From Prostheceraeus crozeri (lineage: Eukaryota > Platyhelminthes > Polycladida > Euryleptidae): a DNA stretch of 64,000 nucleotides. The notes under the pieces are model-generated. The model saw nothing but the letters and a program-made list of their open reading frames with translations. It had not been told where the DNA came from and ran no database searches. The translations under genes and the position numbers were made by a program. Below, one piece after another: positions 1 through 10,421 of this stretch (its first letter is position 1; the number at the start of each line of letters is the position of its first letter). The stretch spans positions 29,277 to 93,276 of the forward strand of contig CAJQUW010000942.1 of assembly GCA_907163375.1 (NCBI GenBank). The letters run 5' to 3'.

Positions 1-307
1 ATTCTTATGTTAACCTCAGCATATTCACAAGCAACATACATTCGTGTGTAAAATGGATCTGGAAAAGGTAAAAATATTAATAAATCCATCGCATATCATA
101 TGGAACATCGCAGTTCAAACTTAATTCAGATGGAGTTACAAACTTAATGATAAGATGTTAAATAATGCCTAGTTAGTCACAAGTATAAACACATAAAGCA
201 GTTCATAAACTCTATCGAAGATTGATATTATAAATGAGAATTAGAATATCAATATCAAGTTATCTAGTGACAAGAGCATTAGCTCGCGGTATATATTATA
301 ATATATC

Positions 308-511
308 GTGGTGTCCGTGGCACAGTGGTTGCGTACTTGTACTAGCGATCTCATGGTCCAGAGGTCGAACCCGGAAAGTGTCATTGGAAGTCGGCAGGAA
401 GGGCATCCGGACTACAAAGCACCACAACGCTCCAAACAAAGTCTGACTTAAGTCAGCACCGTCCAAGGCCCCAGTAGGGGTAAAAAGTGACGTAAAATCC
501 GTAAAAAAAAA
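308..511 (+). mobile_element. tRNA-derived SINE
   Basis: A short retroposon. A pol III A box (TGGCACAGTGG, 318-328) and B box (GGTCGAACCC, 363-372) lie 35 bases apart as in a tRNA head. The tail contains GGCAGGAAGGGCATCCGG (394-411), a 3' block recurrent in tRNA-SINEs mobilised by RTE/Bov-B-type LINEs (established knowledge, recalled). It ends in an A-run at 503-511. It is not a functional tRNA, because the acceptor stem does not close and there is no cloverleaf 3' half after the B box. The 1-307 flank shows nothing I can identify. Confidence 0.7.
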
Positions 512-530
512 TATCTAAGTGCATAATTTC

Positions 531-605
531 GTTCGCGTATAAATCCTCAATTTCGCGTATTCGCGTATTTCCAGTCCAATTCGCGTAATACGCGAAATTC
601 GCGTC
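531..605. repeat. CpG-rich TTCGCGTA motif cluster
   Basis: Several copies of TTCGCGTA or its complement lie within 75 bp, including the palindromic pair TTCGCGT-AAT-ACGCGAA at about 581-597. The surrounding DNA is CpG-poor, so the cluster stands out. It may be a terminus of a non-autonomous repeat; I could not find a partner. The 606-1,250 stretch shows no supported gene. Confidence 0.35.
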
Positions 606-1430
606 AGAATCCGACCACTGGTCTTATGAGGAAGATAGACTTTTCCAGGAAGCTTCGAATTGTTCGGATTGTTTTGGACGATTTTCAGGATGATTCTAAA
701 CAGCCACGGCATGATCATGAAGTGCATTGTGAAAGAATTAGTTGACATTACATGATCAACGAATAAACTAGATAATTCGGCCATCGTTTGAGTGATGTTG
801 ATGAAAAGAAAAGTGTCTGCGGCTTTCACAGGAATGACTTATTCTTTGAAGTCCGATATTTTGCCTTCTTCGACGGGGACTTGACATGCACTGACAGACA
901 ACAGACACGTATGAAAGATCAGCTGAACAATAGCTACAGCCAGGCTTCATTAACGCAAACCTCACATTTACAAACTTTTAATAAATGAAGCATAGAAATA
1001 CAGGACAATCACTACTTCCTTTCTTATGAGTAATTATTTACTAGGGAGTCTTTAGTTGCGTAGAATGTTTTCAAATATCTGCATAAAACACATTGTGATG
1101 TAGTAATTAACTAATTAAAACTATATCACAGATTACATTCAGATTTCAGTGTGTTGACACAACGTGATTAATAACATGATAAACACAAATATTTCTGTTT
1201 TCCATTCATGCAAGTGCCCGGCACCAAAGTCAATCAATATTACATAACTTATTTCGGGGCCGACCTCGACCTTGACCTCTACTAAAAACTTAAAAGCTAT
1301 CTAGCAGCGACGTATAGCTTTGTCAAGCTTTGAACTGTGAGAGTTACAGCTTGATTACCGCTCGTACTCGTCAGAGTTGTTGGTTTACTACGTTACTTCT
1401 AAAAATAGATCATCCCACCGGTCGAGCTTT

Positions 1431-1466
1431 GAGCTGTGATAATTGAGAGAGAAGTTATCGCAGCTC
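1431..1466. repeat. 12-bp stem inverted repeat
   Basis: GAGCTGTGATAA (1431-1442) faces TTATCGCAGCTC (1455-1466), a 12-bp stem with one G-T pair and a 12-nt loop. Further AGCTGTGA and GCGGCC fragments are mirrored up to about 1,535. It may be part of a small foldback element. No coding sequence is seen here. Confidence 0.4.
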
Positions 1467-1614
1467 GAAGATAGCTGTGACAAGCGGCCGCAGCTGGAGC
1501 TACTGGTGTGGCCGCTGCGATTGAAACATCGGTCAATTTCTGTAAGAATGTATCTCCCCAACGACTATCGCCGATATCAAATTCTGATCATGTTTCAATA
1601 TTAGTGAAAATTCC

Positions 1615-1785
1615 TACCGTAAGGTGATTGTTCGGAAGTGGAATAATGGTATTTTCGCGAAGATAGCAAAATACATTCAAGGAATTGATTGGCTATCTTT
1701 GGGTAATTCGACTTCCTCTCTTGATGAATTGGCGGAATTCTTCCTAGGTTCACTAAAGGCTATTTTCAATGAATGCAACTTTTAG
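1615..1785 (+). pseudogene. Possible non-LTR retrotransposon linker fragment
   Basis: An open stretch of 56 codons reads in one frame with hydrophobic and aromatic spacing (IDWLSLGNS, FFLGSLKAIF) like the linker between endonuclease and reverse transcriptase of CR1/RTE-type LINEs. It ends in TAG at 1783-1785. No RT motifs follow in frame, and the next 600 bp to 2,399 are noncoding-looking. The assignment rests only on residue pattern and could be wrong. Confidence 0.25.
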
Positions 1786-2399
1786 ATGACTGCAACTTTT
1801 TACATTCACGTGTTTTTTCTCTCTTTGAAAACTCTGATTCAGAAATTAATAGATTCAAACAAAAATCTCGAAAACGTCTTTCATCAAAGGAAATTCCCTA
1901 CAAATGTTAATATTAAGTAATAAATCTTGACTTAACATAATTACTTGTCCACAGATGAGATTCAGTGTCCGTTTTTGGTTTTGTCTAAAGTCTCCCCATC
2001 TTACCTACGGTGCTGCAGTATTCTCACTTCAGGTGTCGATGTATCTAGAGGCCTTTCGGGTCGCACACGCTAGGTGAAATGAATGAACAGGTCAAATGCA
2101 AAACTATGCATGAATTCAAATAAATTTTCTTTTAAATCAAATGCAACATTTTCATAATCAATCAAATATAAATGCAGTTACAATTGTGACTCAGAATGAA
2201 CAAATTCATCAAAATATATGTCTAAAAATAGAAAATTAGGAAAATATACAAGATCGTGAAATTTAAGAATTATGCAATTGCTTATTACAATGCAAGTTCG
2301 TGAATCTTTTTTGAAGAATCAATTGATTAGTGATACAGTTCAGAAAGACCTGATAATGGCAGTAAGAATAAATATTTCACAAGTTGAACAAAGTTAGAG

Positions 2400-4098
2400 G
2401 TGAAAGTAAAGCACCGCGTATACGAAAGCGACAAAATGCTCAGACTTCTGGATGTCAATTTGAAGAAATTCAATGAAGCGCGAGTAAACAGCGGGAGTAA
2501 CTATGGCTCTCTAAGATCTACGGACCTTCTCAAAGATGTATGTTTATGTGCCCTGGTTTGCAACCTAACTTTAAAGTTCGGTCCTCCGGATTCAATGCTT
2601 GTGTCCAGGTTGGTTTGTGTTCCGAAAATTGACCATCCTACTTCCGCGTTGGATTTTCGTCCTATCTCCGTCGGCAGCGTCTTCCTTCGCGTGGCACACA
2701 AATTCTGCTACGACGTTGGATGTCCCATTCCAACATGATCCATCCTCTCCAGTTCACCGGTAGGTCAGAGGACGGGTGTCTTTTCGCTTCTTCCATCCTT
2801 CAGGCTCTGCTGCGTGACGCAAGTGTTAGTAAGAAAAATCTCAGTGTGGGTCTGCTCGATTTTTCGAAGGCCTTTGACTCTGTGGGGATCGACAGCATCA
2901 TCCGTGTAGCTGAGGGGCTTGGAGCCAGCCCTGTCATTCTCCGACATCTCCGCTCAGTTTACGGTGCGAGTATTGTTCTCCTGCCGGATGGTTCGTCTGT
3001 CCGCTGTACCAGGGGAGTCAGACAGGGAGATCCTCTCTCCCCGTTCCTGTTTGCCGGTATCATCCGTGAGGTCGTCGAGTCTTCCAACGCTTCGTCGCCT
3101 GCCATGTTGAGCCGCAAATGTTGATGAGGTCAGCTGTGTTCTCGGGATATCCGCAAATATCATGAAAGCTCCCCTCAAGCCGTGGCAGCGGCTCGTCGTT
3201 TTCAGGCAGTACTGTTTGCAGCCTTTGATTCATCGTTTAGTTCTGGGGCGTATAACGGCGGGTGCGCTACGTGGTATGGACCGTATAATGCGTCGTGGGG
3301 TTCGTCAGGCGTTGAAGCTGCCAAAGGACACCAGTAACGGCTTTCTACACTTCAGGCCGTCTGATGGTGGTCTGGGGATCCCGTTCCCCTCCATCTTGGT
3401 CGTGTTGGCCAAAAGAAAACGAATCAATACGCTAATTATGCTTCGTGATCCTGTGCTTTCAAGCATTACGAGTAACATTTTGTCGGGTCCGGCAAATTCG
3501 GTCGCAAGGAAAAATATTAAGATTGAGGGGAGAGCAGTGAATTCACCCGTAGAGGCGGCATCTGCTTGGAGGGATGTATTCCGTCGGTCGAGGGATGGTT
3601 CTGGAGTCTCGTGTGCTTCTTCGGCTTCCGCGTCGTGGCACGTTAACCCGAGCCCGAGGGTTTTTTCAGCGTGGTTCATTCGTGCTGTGGGTTTGCTTGG
3701 TGGTGTCTTGCCGTGCAGAACGAGAGCCTTGAGAGGTGGACGTGGTGATGGCATGGTCAATTGCAGGTCAGATTGTCGTCGGCCTGAGTCCATGCAACAC
3801 ATTAGTTATTGATGTGACAGTGTGCGCAGACGAATTCTATCAACAGGCGTCGAGAACTAAGAAGGCAAAATATGGAGGGGGTGACCAGCTGGCGGCTTTC
3901 TTCGGGGTCAATATTCAGGCTATCTCGGTGATTCCGTTGGTGGTTTCTTTTAGAGGCCATATGGACTCTGCCTCCCTGAGGTTCTTGATGAGTCTAAGCC
4001 ATTCTGCGACGTTGGTGCGCGATTTTGTGTGGCTAACTGTGTCGGGAAGTGTCGCGTGTTACAATCAGTACTTCAGAAGTACTTATGTGTTGTCTTGA
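2400..4098 (+). pseudogene. R2-like polyprotein remnant
   Basis: This would prime and reverse transcribe element RNA at a nicked target. Segments in order, in different frames: RT motif 1 region (VPKIDHP, DFRPISVGS; 2400-2738); motif A LLDFSKAFDSV and motif B GVRQGDPLSPFLF (2720-3124); the thumb/helical region (LKPWQRLVVFRQYCLQPLIH, GGLGIP; 3162-3812) with the CCHC knuckle CRSDCRRPESMQH at its end; then the restriction-like endonuclease core VIDVTVCADEF with K.KYG and VIPLVVSFRG (3736-4098). Frameshifts lie near 2,720 and 3,750. The catalytic ADD of RT motif C is missing, apparently by a deletion near 3,110-3,160. The copy is dead. Confidence 0.72.
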
Positions 4099-4290
4099 CT
4101 TCCTCCTTTCCTTACGTCCTTACTTTTGTATATATTCCCTCTTTGTGACTTCATAATTTCGTACGGTTTCAGGCCTTTCTCCTCAAAAGGCCTCTGTCAG
4201 ATAAATGTTTCTTTGCATGTTCTTTGTATATAAATGCTCGGGTTAAGACACCCTGAAGAAAAAAAGGCAAATAAATTATTTAAAGTTGTG
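2400..4290 (+). mobile_element. Degenerate R2-like (RLE) non-LTR retrotransposon
   Basis: This fragment of a site-specific-type LINE keeps parts of the reverse transcriptase, the CCHC knuckle and a restriction-like endonuclease. Together these identify the R2/HERO/NeSL group rather than the AP-endonuclease LINEs. The 5' end and N-terminal zinc fingers are absent. Behind the last ORF a 3' UTR-like stretch runs to an A-rich end near 4,258-4,280. I see no 28S rDNA flank, so this is a non-target or relic copy. Confidence 0.75.
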
Positions 4291-4933
4291 AGTGTGTGTG
4301 GTCGTAGATTATGCCAGCTCCTGACAATTTCCGCTTTCGTTGCAGCTTTTACTGCTTTCTTCTGGGCCTGCCGATCCTCTTGACACCAGATGCTTCTTCG
4401 TTGTCTGGTTCCTGCGCTAGGACCCACGAAAGTTTAAATATAGATCCTATGTGCTTCTGTGGTGGGATCTTGGTGTCCGTTCCGTCCATCTCCGGTGAAC
4501 TGAAAACGGATTTCTGGTTCTTCTCCTCGTCTACGCTCTCCTTACAGCTGGTTGTGCCCTCCTTCGGCAGCTCCTGTTTCCCAAGGTCATTGTACCACAC
4601 TTTCAGGTGATCTTCACTCATTCTTACATCTTCTCCCAGTAGTCTCCAGGTTTTTCATGGGCATCCCTGACTCTTCTTGGGTACCCCCAGGCACCAGGGA
4701 CTTTGTTTTTCCCGGTTCTGGGTCGGGATCTGCATTTTTATTTTTTGTGAGCAGACAATTTTCTCACAAATCCTTTTTTGCTTTTGTGTTTTTGTGTCAC
4801 TGGTAGTTCTTCGTCGGGGTTTTGCTTTTTGGGATTTTTTGCTTTCAATTGCTTCCTCTTGTCTTGCGCTGAGAGCCAAATCAGCCAAATCAAAGTCTTT
4901 GTTCACAAGTCGGAAAAATGAGAAATAAGTCAA
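4197..4933 (-). other. Lysine-rich minus-strand open stretches, unassigned
   Basis: Three short minus-strand ORFs (4933-4655, 4621-4349, 4427-4197) are rich in K, E, Q and S and contain basic blocks such as KAKPRRRTT and GRPRRKQ. They overlap the 3' end of the R2-like copy and lie just before the mariner element. They could be a broken gag- or ORF1-like gene, but no domain is recognisable and chance is not excluded. Confidence 0.2.
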
Positions 4934-4965
4934 TTTTTTGTGCCATGTCTGAAAACGTCAGAATA

Positions 4966-6726
4966 CCGTGTGTGCCAAAAGTCACGCAGTTTTTCATGTT
5001 GTCATCATATTGACAAAACTTGCTCAAATATCGAGACATTTATATTTATTTGATCAGATATGACCCGGGGTTTGTGAAAAGTGTAAAATTGGTTTCTTAT
5101 TCATAGAAATTTTTCTTAAAATCAGAGCTAAACACATGTATTAGCTTTGATCACAGCAAAATTGCTGCAGCGTGCAATTGAAACAGCATCCATCAGGGGA
5201 ATCAACTTAAGTCATCCAGATCACGCGATAGAAGCTCAAGATATCTATGCCACTAAGAGCAGAAGATTACGACAAAGGTTCGGGAAAATTGTGATTGATG
5301 TTGAATGATGGTGACTCAGCAAATTGAGCCAATGTTACACATTTGATAAAGCTATGCGTGACTCATCAGCTGTGAACAGAATTTCAGAACATCGCTTTTT
5401 GAGTGTGGCTAGGTGAACATGGATTTACAGCAGAGAATCGAATGTGTCAAACTTTATTATTCTAACAATTGTAGCGCAGCTGTAACCTTAAGGGCTTACA
5501 AAACTGCACATAGACTTAGAGCTGATCCCTTTAGTGCCACAACAATTAGTCGTCTGATTAAAAGATTCGAAGATACTGGGTCAGTCCTTGACTTGCCAAA
5601 ATCTGGGCGACCCAGTCTTACTGAAGATAGGAAAGATGAAGTATGCGAGACGTTACAGCATTTACAGAAAGAAAACGTCTTTGGCGTGGCTTCCACAGCC
5701 CAGGTGTCTGCAGCAAGTGGCATCCCAAAACTAAGTGTGTGTCGCATCCTACGTGAAGAATTACAGTTCTATCCATACAAGCTGCAGCTAACTCAAATGA
5801 TGAGTGAAGATGATCATCTTAAATGAGTTCAATACGCACAATTCTTATTGAACCCAATTGACATTTTGCACTCCATTATGTGGACCGATGAAGCCTACTT
5901 TTCCGTGAATGGGTATGTGCACCGAAAGAATTGTGTTATTTGGGGTGCAGAAAGACCCAAATTGACTGTTAGTCAGCACTCCACTCTCCACAGGTGTGTG
6001 TTTGGATTGGATTTACTGCGAACACAATGTTTCCTCCTTACTTCTTCACTGGAACAGTGACAGGTGACAACTATCGCTACATGTTGGAGAACCACGTTTT
6101 TCCCGAACTGCGTCGTAGACATCTGATTAATCAGGTGATATTCCAGCAAGATGGCGCGCCCTCATTTCTCGAAAGTGGTTAGGGATTTCTTGTCCGCTGA
6201 ACTACCCGATACACGAAAAATATCTCGAGGATTTCCCCAAGCATGGCCGCCTAGCTCACCAGATTTATCACCTGTTGAGTACAATGAAAAGTCGAGTGTT
6301 TCACAATTTCGTTCCAAACAACTTGAACCAATTGAAAGAACGAATCAAAGAAATCGCATGAGGCATCGGTCAAGATGGGCTACAGCGTGCAGTTCATCAT
6401 CTTCCACATAGACTAGAATGTGTTATTGATCAAGATGGTGGACCATTTGAACATTTGTTATGATTCCTGATTTCTTAAATTTCTTGAAATAGCAGTTAAT
6501 TCCGTGATAAGAAGTTTATAAAAAATTACATGATTTTTATGGAAACATAAATTGTTTTCTACTCTGACTTAAAGAAAAAATTCAGTGAATAAGAAACTAA
6601 TTTTACACTTTTCACAAACCCCGGGTCATATCTAATCAAATAAATATAAATGTCTCGATATTTGAGCAAGTTTTGTCAATATAATGACGAAAATATGAAA
6701 AACTGCGTGACTTTTGGCACACACGG
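4966..6726 (+). mobile_element. Tc1/mariner-type transposon, complete ends
   Basis: Inverted repeats of about 140 bp (4966-5104 and 6587-6726) begin CCGTGTGTGCC and end GGCACACACGG. They are flanked by TA on both sides (4964-4965 and 6727-6728), the target duplication of the IS630/Tc1/mariner superfamily. The two repeats differ at only a handful of sites, so insertion is moderately recent. The internal transposase is inactivated. Confidence 0.9.
5413..6440 (+). pseudogene. Tc1/mariner transposase, frameshifted
   Basis: This was the DDD/E transposase that cuts and pastes the surrounding element at TA. The N-terminal part (5413-5826) has two helix-turn-helix regions, including TISRLIKRFEDTGSV and the GRPSLTEDR linker. 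The catalytic domain follows in shifted frames: first acidic residue in MWTDEAYFSVNG (near 5,880), second in QQDGAP (near 6,147), third in SPDLSPVE (near 6,260). A TGA at 5824-5826 and shifts near 6,000-6,180 disrupt the frame. Motif order and spacing match the family, but the copy cannot make transposase. Confidence 0.85.
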
Positions 6727-6987
6727 TATGTTTCTTGAATTACTGATTTAGTTCTGAAGCTTGCAGAAAAATAAATTGACTAGTTTTCGAAATCTGACCA
6801 CTTTTCTTGATTTTCGTACTGCTTACAAGTAACATGACCTGGAAAATAGGATAGAAAATGTGCCAAATGGCAAACATGACGGGAATTTATTATATACAAT
6901 TTCATTCGTATTTAGTCAAAATATGAGCTTCATTGATCGACTATTTTCCTCATTATCGATTTTTTTAGAAACCGTATGTGTATTTAA

Positions 6988-8986
6988 CGGTTGTCCGGTT
7001 TTCAGGGTATGTCATACCCTATGACATGTTCAACGATTTGTAAATCCTAAAATAATCCACCGATTCTTTTGAAATTCCATGACTTTTGCTGAAATACGAT
7101 GTTCTTTAAAAGTGTACAAGAGTTTTAAAATAGCGTATATAGTGTTCCTGTTATGTATGAATTGGCCCTGGAACGCCCAACAGGGTATATGATACCCTCC
7201 TATGTTTTGTGCGACTTTGGATACATACATTTTCATTTCTAGTTCGTAAAAATATCAGTGAATGCAAACGTTTCTTGTCGATGCTGCAACAGACTTCTCA
7301 TTGGTCAACCGGTTGTCATGTGAGCATTGAATCACCCAGTAATGCATTGGCATCCTTGAGATTCTGCATTGGCACTTGAGATTCTCTCAGCGAGCTTGCT
7401 GTGATTCACTATCTACTATTTCACTATCGATAACCGACTACTGCAAGTACCGCTAAAGCCATGAGCCGCCCTAAGCGCCTCTGTAAGGAGCAAGCCATCG
7501 CTATGATATTGCAACAGGATGAGTCAGATGAAGAAGACTTCAATATTGATGTTTTTGATAACGCTGCAGATGAGCCTATTCGGTCTAACCTGCCTATTGA
7601 AGATGAACTTCCTCCTGCTTCAGATACGAACGATGATATATTAGATTTAGAATTTTTGCATGAGGTCGATAGAAGTGAATCTGATTCTGAAGAAGAAGAC
7701 GAGGGGGAAACGTCATTCTCCCGTCAAGGTGCTGGTAGGCCTACTACTATTGTGGCTCCTTCCGGTCATGTTTGGTACGATCATGAACCATCAAATGTTG
7801 GACGAGAACCATCAAGAAATATTATTCGATTCTCGAAAGGACCTGCACCAGGTATAAATCCCGAAAATGAACGAGAAGCAATACTCATCTTTTTGGATAA
7901 AACTCTGGACGAAGTAGTCTTGTACACAAATCTTCAAGGTAGGCGGATTATACACGAATGGAACAGAGGAAATCCATCCAGGAGAAAAGTGTTTGTTTCA
8001 ACCGACAAACCGCCAGAAGAAAGATACCCGTGTATTCTATGACGATCAGGGAGGTATATTGGTTTCGTTTTGGGACAAGGGAAGGAAACCGGTTCTTCTT
8101 TTGGAATCGAATTGTTGCTGTTCCCGATGTTGGAGAAAAACCATGTACAGTCAAGTTATACAATGAGACGAAATCCGGAGTTGATGTTGCTGATAAGCGT
8201 GTGAGAGGTTTGTCATGCAAACGGAAATGCCGAAGATGGGCATTTGCGATATTTTCAAACATGGTCGATGTGGCAGGCAATAATGGTGCAATTCTGCATT
8301 ACAACAAACATCCAAATATCGTACAAAAAAGTGAACAGCATTACACATTTCTCAAAAATTGTGGATACCAACTGATCGATGCTCATATCAAAAGAAGGAT
8401 TATCAATGAGACAGGCATTTTGAAAAAGTCAAAAGCAGCAATATAAGACCTGGGCTACGAGGTACGAGCTCAATCTCCATCCCTTCACCCAATTCGTCTT
8501 CAAAAGAGCAAGAGATGCTCTTTTTGTCCCTATTCACGTGATAGAAAAACGTTCGTTTGCTGCAGCAAATGCAAAAAACGATCTGTAATGAGCTTAGATC
8601 ATATTTTTGTATTCATTGTGAAGAATTGTCGTGATTTTGTTTTCTCTATTGACCTCAGCAATCATGCAGACCTGATGAATAATTTTGAGTGTTAAAAACA
8701 TTTTACAGTATACACATGTATACAGAAATTTTTGGGATTACAATGACGCTTTTTGTTTCTGTATAATGATAATAATAGTAGCAAAAATACTTAGATGTTA
8801 AATACTTTATATCAAACTTGATAAAAAACAAATAATAAACTTATATCATTGTAATTAGGAAAAGAAGCAATCATAAGGAGTATCGATTTGTAATTATAAT
8901 ATGACATAATATCGTTTTTTATGAACAGGATATGACATACCCTTTGCGGCCTTTTAACACTTTCGAACATCAAGACCGGACAACCG
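6988..8986 (+). mobile_element. piggyBac-type transposon with TTAA ends
   Basis: The ends are CGGTTGTCCGGT on the left and ACCGGACAACCG on the right, each next to TTAA (6984-6987 and 8987-8990), the piggyBac target signature. A subterminal palindromic motif GGGTATGTCATACCC occurs on the left (7004-7018), with a related GGATATGACATACCC near the right end (8929-8943). The 2.0-kb length is shorter than an autonomous element because of an internal deletion. Confidence 0.88.
7461..8690 (+). pseudogene. piggyBac transposase, core deleted
   Basis: Normally this DDD transposase excises and inserts at TTAA. The first ORF (7461-8042) has the acidic N-terminus (DESDEEDFN, ESDSEEEDEGE) and the start of the dimerisation/catalytic domain. 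The next part (7958-8446, other frame) jumps to the end of the catalytic domain: YNETKSGVDVADK (the D of the third catalytic motif) and CKRKCRRWAFAIFSNMVDVA. A cysteine-rich C-terminal zinc-finger piece (CPYSRDRK, CCSKCKKR) is readable near 8,520-8,580. The first two catalytic aspartates are lost with about 200-300 residues, so it is a non-autonomous derivative. Confidence 0.85.
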
Positions 8987-8990
8987 TTAA

Positions 8991-10386
8991 TGAATATAAT
9001 ATAATTTCTTTACACCGAGAACTTAAAAAAATGCGCCATGCACAACTATCATTTAAGAAGATTTAGTAGATAACTTCTATTCTAAATTCTTTGAAAGTAG
9101 ACCATTTTGTCGGTTAGATTTTGTTTTAAAAAATATTTTTTTAATTTCAAATTTGCTGAATCTCATGCACCTATATGCATGGTAACAAAAAAGCTCCTCT
9201 GCTGACAATATTGTTTTATGCTTGAATGTTTTGTTTACAACATACTAAAAAATGAAGCAGATTCATCGACACTTTATTGAGGAAAAATGTGACGATACTA
9301 CACAATATGCAGCGATATTACACGAAACAGCACAGACAGTTCAGCTTTCTATGCTGCCGACGTCGAGAAGCAGCAAACGTTTCACTAACGATATGACTTT
9401 ATTTGATGCCAATGACTTTAAAAATTAGTCTAGATATTGGTCATTGTTTGATTCCAAACTGCAAAGCTTTATCGAGTATTATTAATAGCACGGCAGCAGG
9501 CTCTTCGTGTGTGTGTGCGCGCTCCAGCTGTCTAACTTTCTCTCTCATTTGTCTTGAGATGTGTGAAAGAGATGCATAATTAAGGACTACTATAAATAGA
9601 TATCATTCCTTTTTTAGAAATTTGATCTTATTCCATTGATATAGGTCTACTCTTACGGATTTCATCGTTTTTCTTTCGGGAGATATTAAAGTCTTGCAAT
9701 TAGCAGTTGGAAATGCAAAACACCCTTGGGTTTATTTGACTTGGTCCACACACATCTTACGAAGATGGTATATAGAAAAGAGATCAAAAATTTCTTGATA
9801 TTCACTATTAGGTCTTTGTATCCGACCATCAGTCTGATATTTCAAAAGGCATACACGTCTGAAATTGTATTTCTGAACGTCTGTTGTGCAACAAAGGTCA
9901 ATATACATTCTGTTGCTTTTCCCTTCATGCTCTTATGGGAATAGCTCAACATTTGTTCAATGCGATGGAGAGCCAAATGTCTGAAACCTCTAAAGAGGAT
10001 CGAATGTCTAACCGCTCTGTCTGCAAAAATTTCACAAATGTAACGACCGGGATATCCGGGGGGGGGGGGGTTCGTAACGACCAGGATGTTGGTAATTTCT
10101 AAATTTTCAGAATAACCACTTTCCGGAAACTACTACAACTTTCAGGAACGCTACATAAAACAATTACGATGTGACATTCAGTATCTAGCAGGACTGGCGC
10201 TGGGATTGGGCTACCAAAAATCCATCCCAATCCCAATAAGCCCTCTACCAACACATTACACATGTAATCGTTGACAAAAGTCAGTACATTGCAAATGTTT
10301 TCGGGTTGTGCTTAGCAGTTAATTTACTGAGTCTTCAGTCTGACCTTGCCACTCGAATTCGAACATTGAGAGTTCTTTGTGTGATT
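8991..10386. other. No supported gene; short ORF and a 13-G run
   Basis: A 58-codon ORF at 9252-9428 (+) has no recognisable domain. A run of 13 G at 10058-10070 lies between two copies of TAACGACC (10041-10048 and 10075-10082). The rest shows nothing I can identify. The last base before the large element is 10386. Confidence 0.4.
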
Positions 10387-10421
10387 AGTAGTAACAAAAG
10401 GTCCAGAATAAACACAGCGCG

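Noticed and set aside
318-372. A functional tRNA gene
   Set aside because: A and B boxes are present, but the cloverleaf does not close and a SINE body and A-tail follow.
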